A DNA stretch of 64,000 nucleotides from contig JAFSBX010000141.1 in NCBI GenBank assembly GCA_017437065.1, forward strand, positions 145,675 to 209,674, written 5' to 3'. The notes beneath the pieces were generated by a model. That model saw only the letters and a list, made by a program, of their open reading frames with translations. It was not told the origin of the DNA and ran no database searches. Source of the DNA: Lachnospiraceae bacterium. Lineage in GTDB: Bacteria > Bacillota > Clostridia > Lachnospirales > Lachnospiraceae. Made by a program: the position numbers and the translations under genes. Shown one piece after another: positions 18,964-27,592 of this stretch. Within the stretch, counting starts at the first letter, position 1. Each line of letters begins with the position of its first letter.

Positions 18964-20658
18964 ATGGCAAGAAATGTAGCAATAGGAATACAAAGTTTTG
19001 AAGATTTAATAAAAAATAATTATTTCTATATTGATAAAACAGATTTTATAAAAGAATGGTGGGATAGCGGAGACAGTGTTACCCTGATTACCCGTCCCAG
19101 ACGTTTTGGAAAAACCTTAAACATGAGTATGATAGAGCAGTTTTTCTCTGTAAATTATGCAGACAGGGGAGAGTTATTTGAAGGACTTTCTATATGGCAG
19201 GATGAAAAGTATCGTCAGATACAAGGCACATATCCGGTAATCAGTTTGTCTTTTGCAGGTATCAAAGAGATAAATTTTACAGCTGCCAGAGAAAAAATCT
19301 GTCAGTTATTAACGAATTTATACTTGGAATATTCTTTTTTAAGAGAAAGTGATGCTTTAGCGGATGCAGACAAGAAGTTTTTTGATAGAATATTAGCCAC
19401 AGAAATACGAGATAGTGATGCGACATTTGCTATTCATCAGCTTTCAAAGTTTTTATATCAATATTATGGAAAACGAGCAATCATTCTTCTTGATGAATAT
19501 GACACACCAATGCAGGAAGCATATATAAATGAATTTTGGGATGAGCTTGTGGCATTTACGCGAAGTATGTTCAATTCTGCATTCAAGACGAATCCTTATC
19601 TGGAACGTGGTTTAATGACCGGTATTACCAGAGTAAGCAAGGAATCCATTTTTTCGGACTTAAATAATTTAGAGGTGGTGACGACTACTTCGGATAAGTA
19701 TGCGACAGCTTTTGGATTTACAGAGGATGAGGTATTTGCAGCACTTGATGAGTGTGGTCTGAGTAAAGAAAAAGATGGTGTAAAGGCATGGTACGATGGA
19801 TTTGTATTTGGAAAATATAGAGATATTTATAATCCGTGGTCAGTGTTGAATTTTATTGATAAAAAAGAATATGGAACCTATTGGGCAAATACAAGTGGTA
19901 ATCGGTTGGTAGGAAAACTGATCCGGGAAGGTGGCGCAGGTACAAAAGAGATATTTGAACAACTGCTGAAAGGTGAAGTGATACAATGTCCGATTGATGA
20001 GCAGATTGTTTATAATCAGTTAGATTATAATGAAGATGCTATATGGAGTCTTTTGCTTGCAAGCGGATATTTGAAGGTGTTAAGACGTGATAGGTTGGAG
20101 TTGCTTGGTGAAGAAGAGGCAATGTATGATTTGGTACTTACCAATCATGAAGTGAAGCGAATGTTTTATACTATGGTGCGTGGATGGTTTTCAACCGTGA
20201 AAAAAGTGTATAACGATTTTGTCACAGCAATGCTTCGTGAGAATATCAAAGAAATGAACATCTACATGAATCGTGTAACCCTTGAAACCTTCAGCTATTT
20301 TGATACAGGAAAAAGAGCCTCAGGAATAGAGCCGGAGCGCTTTTATCACGGCTTTGTCCTTGGACTTGTGGCAGATTTATCAAAAGATTATGTAATTACT
20401 TCAAATCGGGAAAGCGGATACGGCAGATATGATGTCATGCTCGAGCCAAAGGATAAAGCGAATAAAGCCTTTATATTAGAGTTTAAAATACATGAGCCGG
20501 AGGAAGAGGATTCCTTAAGAGCTACCGTAGATGCAGCATTAAAGCAGATAGAGGAAAAGCAATATGAGGCATCGCTTATTGCAAGAGGCTTTGATGAGGA
20601 TAGGATTTGCAAATATGGATTTGCTTTTGAAGGGAAAAAGGTACTGATAGGAATGTAG
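18964..20658 (+). CDS. AAA-ATPase-like / PD-(D/E)XK nuclease-like protein, copy 2
   Basis: A 564-residue paralogue of the proteins at 199 and 21281, with the same P-loop RPRRFGKT (near 45), Walker B ILLDEYDTP and nuclease motifs GRYDVML and ILEFKI. It is the most diverged of the three copies. The start ATG 18964 has AGGGTGA upstream. It stands alone between an ABC pair and an AraC remnant. The preceding 169 nt hold a TATACT box (18910-18915) without a good -35. No partner gene suggests a specific role. Confidence 0.85.
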   Translation: MARNVAIGIQSFEDLIKNNYFYIDKTDFIKEWWDSGDSVTLITRPRRFGKTLNMSMIEQFFSVNYADRGELFEGLSIWQDEKYRQIQGTYPVISLSFAGIKEINFTAAREKICQLLTNLYLEYSFLRESDALADADKKFFDRILATEIRDSDATFAIHQLSKFLYQYYGKRAIILLDEYDTPMQEAYINEFWDELVAFTRSMFNSAFKTNPYLERGLMTGITRVSKESIFSDLNNLEVVTTTSDKYATAFGFTEDEVFAALDECGLSKEKDGVKAWYDGFVFGKYRDIYNPWSVLNFIDKKEYGTYWANTSGNRLVGKLIREGGAGTKEIFEQLLKGEVIQCPIDEQIVYNQLDYNEDAIWSLLLASGYLKVLRRDRLELLGEEEAMYDLVLTNHEVKRMFYTMVRGWFSTVKKVYNDFVTAMLRENIKEMNIYMNRVTLETFSYFDTGKRASGIEPERFYHGFVLGLVADLSKDYVITSNRESGYGRYDVMLEPKDKANKAFILEFKIHEPEEEDSLRATVDAALKQIEEKQYEASLIARGFDEDRICKYGFAFEGKKVLIGM

Positions 20659-20692
20659 GAGAATATAAATTCAAAAATTGGAGAAATAAGTT

Positions 20693-20722
20693 AAGCGGAG
20701 GACAATTCCCCTCCGCTTTCGT
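20693..20722. terminator. Bidirectional terminator
   Basis: AAGCGGAGG (20693-20701) pairs with CCTCCGCTT (20710-20718) between the converging ATPase-like gene and the AraC fragment. Confidence 0.8.
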
Positions 20723-21112
20723 TTACTTTTTTGTATTCTTTCTAAATTCCATAGGCAATACCCCGGCACCGTTTCTAAAATCACCTGCAAATCGCCCCGC
20801 ATTGCTATATCCAACTGTTTTTGCAATTTGCTCAATACTAAAATCACTGGAAGCCAAAAGGCTTTTTGCGTGTTCTATTCGCCGTTGCTTAATGTACTCC
20901 GTAATAGTACATCCGTAAATTTGCTTGAAACAGGACTTCAATTTTGTAGCTCCCATACATGCAATGTAGGAAAGCTGTTCCAAGGATATTTCTGAGCTGA
21001 AATGGTCGTTGATATAGAAAGCAGCCTTTGCTATAAGCTCTTTATCCTGACTTGAGATTACTTTTGCTTTCTGTAGCGTATATTGTTGATTATATGTAAC
21101 AATTAGTGAAAT
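20723..21112 (-). pseudogene. Orphan C-terminal (double-HTH) fragment of an AraC-family regulator
   Basis: The minus-strand frame is open from an in-frame stop at 21113-21115 to a stop at 20723 but has no ATG in the expected place; TTG 20983 is the only obvious internal start. The product contains the AraC-type HTH region: SLEQLSYIACMGATKLKSCF, then the second HTH ending GYSNAGRFAGDF. The N-terminal sensing domain is absent. It is not the simple missing half of the fragment at 13.7-14.2 kb, because the order on the strand is wrong for an interrupted gene. Probably a relic. Confidence 0.75.
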
Positions 21113-21191
21113 TTATTCTTTGACAGCAGAAAATGCAAAGGATTTCTGCGAATTTTTTGGATTTGCGGAAGCATTGAAACATTTGAACAGA

Positions 21192-21220
21192 TTGCATAAT
21201 TGTCAATAAATATGTATACT
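21192..21220 (+). promoter_or_regulatory. Promoter of AAA-ATPase-like copy 3
   Basis: TTGCAT (21192-21197), 17-nt spacer, TATACT (21215-21220), about 60 nt before the start codon. Confidence 0.55.
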
Positions 21221-21280
21221 GTAGGTAGTAAAAACAATAGTAGCATGATAAGTGGCAGCGGATATTATGGAGGAAACGTA

Positions 21281-22990
21281 ATGGCAAAAACAGTAGGAAT
21301 CGGCATACAGGATTTTGAAGAGTTGATAAAAGGAGAGCTTTTTTATATTGATAAGACTTCTTTTATTAAAGAATGGTGGGAGAGTGGAGACAGTGTAACA
21401 TTAATTGCCCGTCCGCGCCGTTTTGGTAAAACTCTAAATATGAGTATGTTGAACCGTTTCTTTTCCAATGAATATGAAGGACAAGGGGATATATTTGAAG
21501 GGTTGTCGATTTGGGAAGAAGAAAAATACAGAGAATTACAGGGAACCTATCCGGTAATTAATCTGTCATTTGCTGCCGTAAAAGAGAAGACCTATACTGC
21601 TACGAAGGAAAGAATTTATCAGTTACTGGTAAATCTTTACAGTAAATATGATTTCCTGCGAGACAGTGATTTGCTGACAGATAGAGACCGGACATACTTT
21701 GATCGGATAACGGTGGATATGAAGGAAGTAGATGCAACGCTTGCAATCTATCAGTTGTCTGACTATCTTAGCCGTTATTATGGGAAAAAAGTGATTATTC
21801 TTCTTGATGAATATGATACCCCGATGCAGGAAGCTTATGTGAATGGCTTTTGGGATGAGCTTGTTGCATTTATGCGAAGCATGTTCAATTCGACATTCAA
21901 AACGAATCCTTGGCTGGCTCGCGGAATCATGACGGGAATTACAAGGGTTAGTAAAGAATCCATTTTTTCAGATTTAAACAATTTAGAAGTGGTAACAACG
22001 ACTTCTGATAAATATGTAACGGCATTTGGATTCACAGAGATAGAGGTTTTTGATGCTTTAGAACAATGTGGTCTGAGTGAGGAAAAGGAGAAGGTAAAAT
22101 ATTGGTATGACGGATTCATTTTTGGAAAATATAAGGATATTTATAATCCGTGGTCAATTCTGAATTTTTTGGTAAAGAAAGATTATACTGCTTACTGGGC
22201 AAATACCAGCTCTAACAGTCTGGTGGGCAAGCTGTTAAGAGAAGGCAACCGTGATATAAAAAAATCCTTCGAGCTGTTGATAAAAGGCGAGCATTTGCGA
22301 TGTCCGATTGACGAACAGATTGTATATAATCAGTTGGACAATAATGAGGCGGCTATATGGAGTTTATTGCTGGCAAGCGGATATTTGAAGGTAATTGATT
22401 ATGATCAGCTGGAGAAGTTAGAGCCGGGGGTAAAAGCGTGTTATGAGGTGACATTAACCAATAATGAAGTCAGGCTGATGTTTGAAAACATGGTGAGCAG
22501 CTGGTTTAAATTGGTGGCACCGGAATATAATGATTTTATAACTGCAATGCTTACGCAGGACGTTGATGCAATGAATGAGTATATGAATCTGATAAGCTGT
22601 GAGATATTCAGCAGCTTTGACACCGGCAGGAGAATATCACAAAAAGCACAGCCGGAGCGGTTCTATCATGGATTCGTATTAGGGTTAATGGTAGATTTGC
22701 AGGCGGATTATATGATTACATCGAATCGGGAAAGCGGTTTTGGCAGATATGATGTGATGCTCGAGCCGAAGAATCCGTCAGAGCATCCGGCAGTGATTAT
22801 CGAATTTAAGGTATTGAATGAAAGAAAAGAAAAAACGTTGGAAGATACTGTTGCGGCAGCACTGAATCAGATAGAAGAAAAACGCTATGATACAGCGTTG
22901 CTTGCGAAAGGAATTCCGGCAGACAAAATATACAAATACGGGTTTGCATTTGAAGGGAAAAATGTATTAATTGATGACATGAAGCATTGA
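21281..22990 (+). CDS. AAA-ATPase-like / PD-(D/E)XK nuclease-like protein, copy 3
   Basis: A 569-residue paralogue very similar to copy 1 along its whole length. It has the same P-loop RPRRFGKT, Walker B ILLDEYDTP, nuclease residues in GRYDVML and IIEFKV, and a nearly identical last 60 residues. ATG 21281 is chosen because GGAGG lies 8 nt upstream; the frame is open further upstream without a ribosome site. It has its own promoter and terminator. The close similarity to copy 1, about 20 kb away, provides homology for recombination across the decayed iron-transport zone. Confidence 0.85.
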   Translation: MAKTVGIGIQDFEELIKGELFYIDKTSFIKEWWESGDSVTLIARPRRFGKTLNMSMLNRFFSNEYEGQGDIFEGLSIWEEEKYRELQGTYPVINLSFAAVKEKTYTATKERIYQLLVNLYSKYDFLRDSDLLTDRDRTYFDRITVDMKEVDATLAIYQLSDYLSRYYGKKVIILLDEYDTPMQEAYVNGFWDELVAFMRSMFNSTFKTNPWLARGIMTGITRVSKESIFSDLNNLEVVTTTSDKYVTAFGFTEIEVFDALEQCGLSEEKEKVKYWYDGFIFGKYKDIYNPWSILNFLVKKDYTAYWANTSSNSLVGKLLREGNRDIKKSFELLIKGEHLRCPIDEQIVYNQLDNNEAAIWSLLLASGYLKVIDYDQLEKLEPGVKACYEVTLTNNEVRLMFENMVSSWFKLVAPEYNDFITAMLTQDVDAMNEYMNLISCEIFSSFDTGRRISQKAQPERFYHGFVLGLMVDLQADYMITSNRESGFGRYDVMLEPKNPSEHPAVIIEFKVLNERKEKTLEDTVAAALNQIEEKRYDTALLAKGIPADKIYKYGFAFEGKNVLIDDMKH

Positions 22991-23057
22991 TAATTTAAAC
23001 TATTTGGAACAATAATGTCCAAATGGAGTAGAATTTCAAAAAAATATATGCTATTTT

Positions 23058-23087
23058 AAATTTGCGTCAAGGGGCGCAAATTTTTTT
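23058..23087 (+). terminator. Terminator after AAA-ATPase-like copy 3
   Basis: AAATTTGCG (23058-23066) pairs with CGCAAATTT (23075-23083), followed by T residues to 23087. Confidence 0.8.
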
Positions 23088-23095
23088 GTACACAA

Positions 23096-23111
23096 GTTAG
23101 TTCAAACTAAC
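23096..23111. promoter_or_regulatory. GTTAG-N6-CTAAC palindrome, site C
   Basis: GTTAGTT (23096-23102) and AACTAAC (23105-23111) with a 2-nt centre, ending 32 nt before ATG 23144. This is the best-formed of the three sites and sits at the same distance from its AraC-type gene as site A. Confidence 0.65.
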
Positions 23112-23143
23112 AGACAAAACTTGACCGGAAAAAGGGAGACTAT

Positions 23144-24006
23144 ATGAGTGAAATTGTGAAAGGCGTAGATTGCGGTGACAACGTTAAAGAAATCGTCAGT
23201 GACGGCAACTGCAAGGTTTTTAAAATGGAAAATGAAACCGGCGAAGGAATTATGACCGCATATGAGGTATTTCCGGGAGCGATTCTGATGTACAACGATT
23301 TTCATATGGCATACTGCGAATCAAAGTTTCAGGCAAATAATGTAGACATCTTATGCATTGACCATTGCAGGGAAGGAAGCATGGAATATCCATCGGTTTT
23401 TATCTGCCACAGGCAGAGGAACAGTTGAAAAAAGAGTTTAGGGATTTTTCCGTTTCACTTTATTCGTTACAGGAGAAATTTTGTGAGCAGTCTCCATATG
23501 TTATACGGGCAAGAACTGAGATAGAGCATATTTTTTCAGAGTTGTACAGAGTGCCGGCAAAGATAAAAAAGGATTATTTTCGAATTAAAATATTTGAACT
23601 GCTGTTATATCTGGATGCCTTGGAATTCAATGAGCAAAAAGTAGAGAAGCCATATTTTTATAAAACACAGATTGAGAAAATGAAAGCGATGCAAAGTCTG
23701 ATGACAGCAGATTTGACAAAGCATTATACCATTGAAGAATTGGCAACTCGCTTTGAAATTTCACAGACTGCATTGAAAAAATGTTTTAAAACAGTTTTCG
23801 GAAGCCCGATAAACAGCTATATGCAAAGCTATCGTATGAACAGAGCTGCTACGATGCTGCTTACGGAAAGAGAAAAAAGCGTGGCAGAAATTGCAGGAGT
23901 AGTCGGCTATGACAGTCCAAGTAAATTTTCAGCAGTATTTAAAAAAATTATGGGAGTAACACCCCTTGATTATAGAAAAAAACAAAAAAATGAGGAGCAA
24001 GGTTGA
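23144..24006 (+). pseudogene. AraC-family regulator broken by an internal deletion
   Basis: Two frames together give one AraC-type protein. The first (from ATG 23144, with AAGGGAG upstream) encodes the start of the sensing domain up to DILCIDHCREGSMEY. The second, about from 23365, resumes at HGISIGFYLPQAEEQ and runs through the full double HTH to a stop at 24006. Compared with usual family members, about 40-50 residues of the sensing domain are missing and the join is out of frame. The join lies in CATGGAATATCC (about 23380-23391), which fits the codons expected on either side, so a deletion between short direct repeats is likely. It would have regulated the ABC pair just downstream. Confidence 0.8.
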
Positions 24007-24063
24007 AAAAATTTTAATCTTCTTGCATTGCGTGCCTGTAAAAGCAGGCGGAAGGGAGCGAAA

Positions 24064-25455
24064 ATGAAAAAGAAATCAACAATAAAGTGGATTGCGGAAT
24101 TTGCAAGCATACATAAGAAAACGTATGTGTTTTCGGTGATATTTGCAGTGCTTGGGGTATTCTGTGCATTAACACCATACTTTTTAATCGGTAATATGGT
24201 GAAGGAGTTATTAAATGGAAGGACAGAATTTTCCTATTATTTAAATCAGTGTCTGTGGTTAGCGTTGTTCTGGACGGCAAGAGTATTGTTTCATGCAGCA
24301 TCTACCACACTTTCACATAAGGCAACATTTCATGTACTTTCAACAATAAGACAGCGGGTATGTGATAAATTGTATAAGCTGCCACTGGGATATGTGTGTG
24401 ACACACCTTCCGGCAGCATTAAAAATGTCATAGTAGAGCGTATTGACAGCATTGAAACAACGTTAGCACATATACTTCCTGAGTTTACGGGCAATTTGTT
24501 GGGACCGGTCCTTGTCATTATTTATCTGTTTACAATTGACCGGCGTATGGCATTATTGTCTCTCGTCACTATCCCGATAGGTCTTGCCTGCTATATGGGA
24601 ATGTGTATCGGCTATGAGGAAAGCTATAAAAATACAATAGTGAAGACGAAAGCGTTGAACGATACAGCGGTGGAATATATCAATGGTATCGAAGTAATCA
24701 AAGCCTTCGGAAAGGCAGAAAGCTCCTATGAAAAATTTGTGGTTGCTCTGCATGGTATTACCATGAATATGAAAGAAGGAACCGTCAATGCACTGGTAGG
24801 TCCTTCGGGAAGCGGAAAGTCTACGATTGCAAAGCTTATCGCAGGTTTGTGGGATGTGAAAGAAGGAGCCGTTTCTATCGGCGGTGTTGACATCCGTGAA
24901 ATGCCGTTAGAGGAGCAGAACCGGATGATTGCTTATGTATCCCAGGAGAATTATCTGTTTGACATGACAGTACGCGAAAATATTCGTATGGGTAACCCGA
25001 AAGCAACAGATAAAGAGGTAGAACAGGTTGCGAAAGCCAGTGGATGCTATGACTTTATTATGCAGCTGGAAAATGGCTTTGATACAGTTGTTGGTGGAGC
25101 CGGAGGGCATCTTTCCGGTGGTGAGCGTCAGCGTATATCCATTGCAAGGGCAATGCTCAAAAATGCAGAAATTATTATTTTGGATGAGGCAACCGCATAT
25201 ACAGATCCGGAAAATGAAGCAATTGTACAGAGTGCTGTTGCAAAACTTGTACAGGGCAAGACTTTGTTGGTAATTGCACACAGATTATCTACCATTACCA
25301 ATTCAGATTGTATTTTTGTTATTAATGGCGGAGAAGTTTCCGCAAGCGGTACGCATGATGAACTGCTGAAAAACAGTAAATTATATAAAAATATGTGGGA
25401 ATCCCATATTTCCGTAAAAGACCGCATAGAGAAAGGGGATGAGGTTTGTGCTTAA
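24064..25455 (+). CDS. ABC transporter, pair 2 first subunit, with a large in-frame internal deletion
   Basis: A 463-residue product where about 580 is normal. The N-terminal four or so helices are present to VIKAFGKAESSYEKF (about residue 230). The sequence then passes directly into LHGITMNMKEGT and Walker [10 protein letters not shown]. About 120 residues are therefore missing: the last two transmembrane helices, the linker and the first strand of the ATPase domain including its aromatic A-loop. The rest of the ATPase domain is intact (LSGGERQR, IIILDEATA, IAHRL). It starts at ATG 24064 with GGAAGGGA upstream and overlaps the next gene by 17 nt. Probably unable to form a working transporter, though the frame is kept. 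Confidence 0.8.
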   Translation: MKKKSTIKWIAEFASIHKKTYVFSVIFAVLGVFCALTPYFLIGNMVKELLNGRTEFSYYLNQCLWLALFWTARVLFHAASTTLSHKATFHVLSTIRQRVCDKLYKLPLGYVCDTPSGSIKNVIVERIDSIETTLAHILPEFTGNLLGPVLVIIYLFTIDRRMALLSLVTIPIGLACYMGMCIGYEESYKNTIVKTKALNDTAVEYINGIEVIKAFGKAESSYEKFVVALHGITMNMKEGTVNALVGPSGSGKSTIAKLIAGLWDVKEGAVSIGGVDIREMPLEEQNRMIAYVSQENYLFDMTVRENIRMGNPKATDKEVEQVAKASGCYDFIMQLENGFDTVVGGAGGHLSGGERQRISIARAMLKNAEIIILDEATAYTDPENEAIVQSAVAKLVQGKTLLVIAHRLSTITNSDCIFVINGGEVSASGTHDELLKNSKLYKNMWESHISVKDRIEKGDEVCA

Positions 25456-27187
25456 AGCATTAAATAAGTTTTTTGAGTTTAGTGGAACAAAAAATAAAAG
25501 AAAATTTTACCTTTCCATTTTATTGGGAGTTGCACTTGCTTTTCTGGAAGCGTTAAGAATACCGGCGGCATTCATTATGATTAAAGCCGTGTTAGAGAAA
25601 AATGTAACAGGCAATCATATTCTGGCTTCTGCGGGAATTATGTTGTTTAGTATTGTCGTAAGTGTGCTTGTGAAAAATAAGAGTACGATGCTACAGACAG
25701 AGGGGGGTTATGAGACATGTGCCAACAAACGAATTGAGATTGCGGAGCACATGAGATATCTTCCGATGGGCTACTTTAACAGTAACAGCCTTGGCTATAT
25801 CACTTCTGTAACAACGAATACCATGGAAAATCTGGCAGATGTGGCAACAAGAGTAGTCATGATGACAACACAAGGGTTCTTAGCAACTTTATTAATTGCG
25901 ATTACGATGTTGTTTTTTGATTATAGAATCGGGCTGATTGTATTAATAGGTTTTGTTGTTTACCTTGGTGTAAATTCTATGTTGCAAAAGTATTCGGGAA
26001 CAATTGCACATAAAAAGGATGAAGCAGACAGCACAATGGTAGATGTTGTTCTTGAATATATTCAGGGAATGGCAGAAATCAAGGCGTATTCAATTGCGGG
26101 TGAGTCGAATAAGAAGCTGACAAAAGCAATTGAAGAGTGTGAAAAGGTGAATATGGGATTAGAGTGGAAATGTATTCCGCTTATGACATTACAGAACTTT
26201 ATTACGAAGATGTTAGGAGTGCTTACCTGTATTGTGTCACTGTATCTATATACGAATGGTAATATGGAGCTTCCTATTTGTGTTATGATGCTCGTATGTT
26301 CTTTCATGCTTTATGCAAGTCTGGATACCGCGGGAAGCTTTTCCGCACTTTTACGTCATGTAGAAACCGCAGTTGATAAAGCAAACAAGGTACTTGGTCT
26401 GGAGACGATGGATGTTGAAGGAAAGGATATTCAGCCGGAAAATTACGAAATTGAGTTTAAAAATGTGGAATTTTCCTATGAGCAGCGAAAGATTATCGAT
26501 GGTGTATCACTTCGTATAAAAGAAGGAACGACAACAGCAATTGTAGGTCCTTCCGGTGGAGGAAAGACAACGCTGTGTAATCTGATGGCAAGGTTCTGGG
26601 ATGTGCAGAAAGGCTGTGTGAAATTAGGTGGCATTGATGTGAAAAAATATAGCATTGACAGTCTGATGAAAAACTTCAGCTTTGTGTTCCAAAGAGTGTA
26701 TTTATTTGAAGATACAATCGCGAATAATATTCGTTTCGGTCAGCCGGATGCGTCGATGGAACAGATAGTGGAAGCTGCGAAAAAAGCATGCTGTCATGAA
26801 TTTATAATGAAGCTTCCTAACGGCTATGACACGATAATCGGTGAAGGCGGAGCATCGCTTTCCGGTGGTGAGAAGCAAAGAATTTCCATAGCCAGAGCCA
26901 TTATGAAAAATGCGCCTATCATTATCTTAGATGAGGCAACTGCAAACGTAGACCCGGAAAATGAAAAAGATCTCGTAAGTGCAATTGATGCATTAACAAA
27001 GGAAAAGACAATTATTATGATTGCACACAGATTAAAGACCGTTCGCAATGCAGATAATATCCTGGTGGTAGACCGGGGAAAAATCGTAGAGCAGGGCAAA
27101 CATGAAGAACTTATGGCACGAGGTGGAATTTATAGGAGATTTGTAAATTCAAGGGAGATTGCAGGTAGCTGGAAGTTGATGGCGTAA
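25439..27187 (+). CDS. ABC transporter, fused permease-ATPase, pair 2 second subunit
   Basis: A 582-residue full-length half-transporter: six N-terminal helices, Walker A GPSGGGKTT, the segment VFQRVYLF, signature SLSGGEKQR, Walker B IIILDEATANVDPE and the H-loop in IAHRL. Its start overlaps the end of the deleted partner; GTG 25448 is an alternative start. It is more like pair 1's second subunit than its own partner. Substrate is unknown; AraC-type regulation and the GTTAG boxes suggest iron-siderophore traffic. With a damaged partner the complex may be dead unless it pairs with the pair 1 subunit. Confidence 0.85.
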   Translation: MRFVLKALNKFFEFSGTKNKRKFYLSILLGVALAFLEALRIPAAFIMIKAVLEKNVTGNHILASAGIMLFSIVVSVLVKNKSTMLQTEGGYETCANKRIEIAEHMRYLPMGYFNSNSLGYITSVTTNTMENLADVATRVVMMTTQGFLATLLIAITMLFFDYRIGLIVLIGFVVYLGVNSMLQKYSGTIAHKKDEADSTMVDVVLEYIQGMAEIKAYSIAGESNKKLTKAIEECEKVNMGLEWKCIPLMTLQNFITKMLGVLTCIVSLYLYTNGNMELPICVMMLVCSFMLYASLDTAGSFSALLRHVETAVDKANKVLGLETMDVEGKDIQPENYEIEFKNVEFSYEQRKIIDGVSLRIKEGTTTAIVGPSGGGKTTLCNLMARFWDVQKGCVKLGGIDVKKYSIDSLMKNFSFVFQRVYLFEDTIANNIRFGQPDASMEQIVEAAKKACCHEFIMKLPNGYDTIIGEGGASLSGGEKQRISIARAIMKNAPIIILDEATANVDPENEKDLVSAIDALTKEKTIIMIAHRLKTVRNADNILVVDRGKIVEQGKHEELMARGGIYRRFVNSREIAGSWKLMA

Positions 27188-27283
27188 GGAGATTACCGGT
27201 TAATATTGTATGAATACGACTTTGAAAGAATCTATTTATTTTAATTTAAGAGTAATTTTAGAAATATAAGAATAATCCTGTGT

Positions 27284-27289
27284 TATAAT
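27284..27289 (+). promoter_or_regulatory. Extended -10 element of the small ORF-yidC unit
   Basis: TGTTATAAT (27281-27289) is an extended -10 box; no good -35 is seen. It lies about 30 nt upstream of the small ORF. Confidence 0.4.
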
Positions 27290-27320
27290 TCATTTATCAC
27301 TAACAAAGGAAAGCATGATT

Positions 27321-27563
27321 ATGGATGTCAGATACTTGATACAGATTCTGCTTTTAATTCTATTTTTTATTGGAATTCATTGTGTAGTTTATCAACGGCA
27401 AAAAGCGCAATGCAGATTTGTAAAAATAATATTAAAAGTAGAGTGTCAGATGATATACCGAAGGTTTTCGAAGCATATAGAAAAGAAAAAAATATGTGCT
27501 TTTGAGAAATATCAAATATGGCGGTATATAGAGAAAAGGAGAGAAGCTTCATTTATTGGATAA
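27321..27563 (+). CDS. Small single-helix membrane peptide upstream of yidC
   Basis: An 80-residue ORF starting at ATG 27321, with AAAGGAAAG at 27305-27313 (ATG 27315 is an alternative). It has one N-terminal hydrophobic helix (YLIQILLLILFFIGI) followed by a strongly basic soluble tail ending WRYIEKRREASFIG. Its stop is 29 nt before yidC. No family was recognised. Size, single helix and position just upstream of a second YidC recall MifM of Bacillus subtilis, a nascent-chain sensor that controls yidC2. That parallel is an inference, and the sequence itself is not MifM. Confidence 0.5.
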   Translation: MDVRYLIQILLLILFFIGIHCVVYQRQKAQCRFVKIILKVECQMIYRRFSKHIEKKKICAFEKYQIWRYIEKRREASFIG

Positions 27564-27592
27564 AGACTTTGAAAAGATAAGGAGAACAATAA

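Noticed and set aside
13714-21112. The two AraC fragments as one gene split by an insertion
   Set aside because: Both are on the minus strand but the N-terminal part lies downstream of the C-terminal part, so a simple insertion cannot produce this order.
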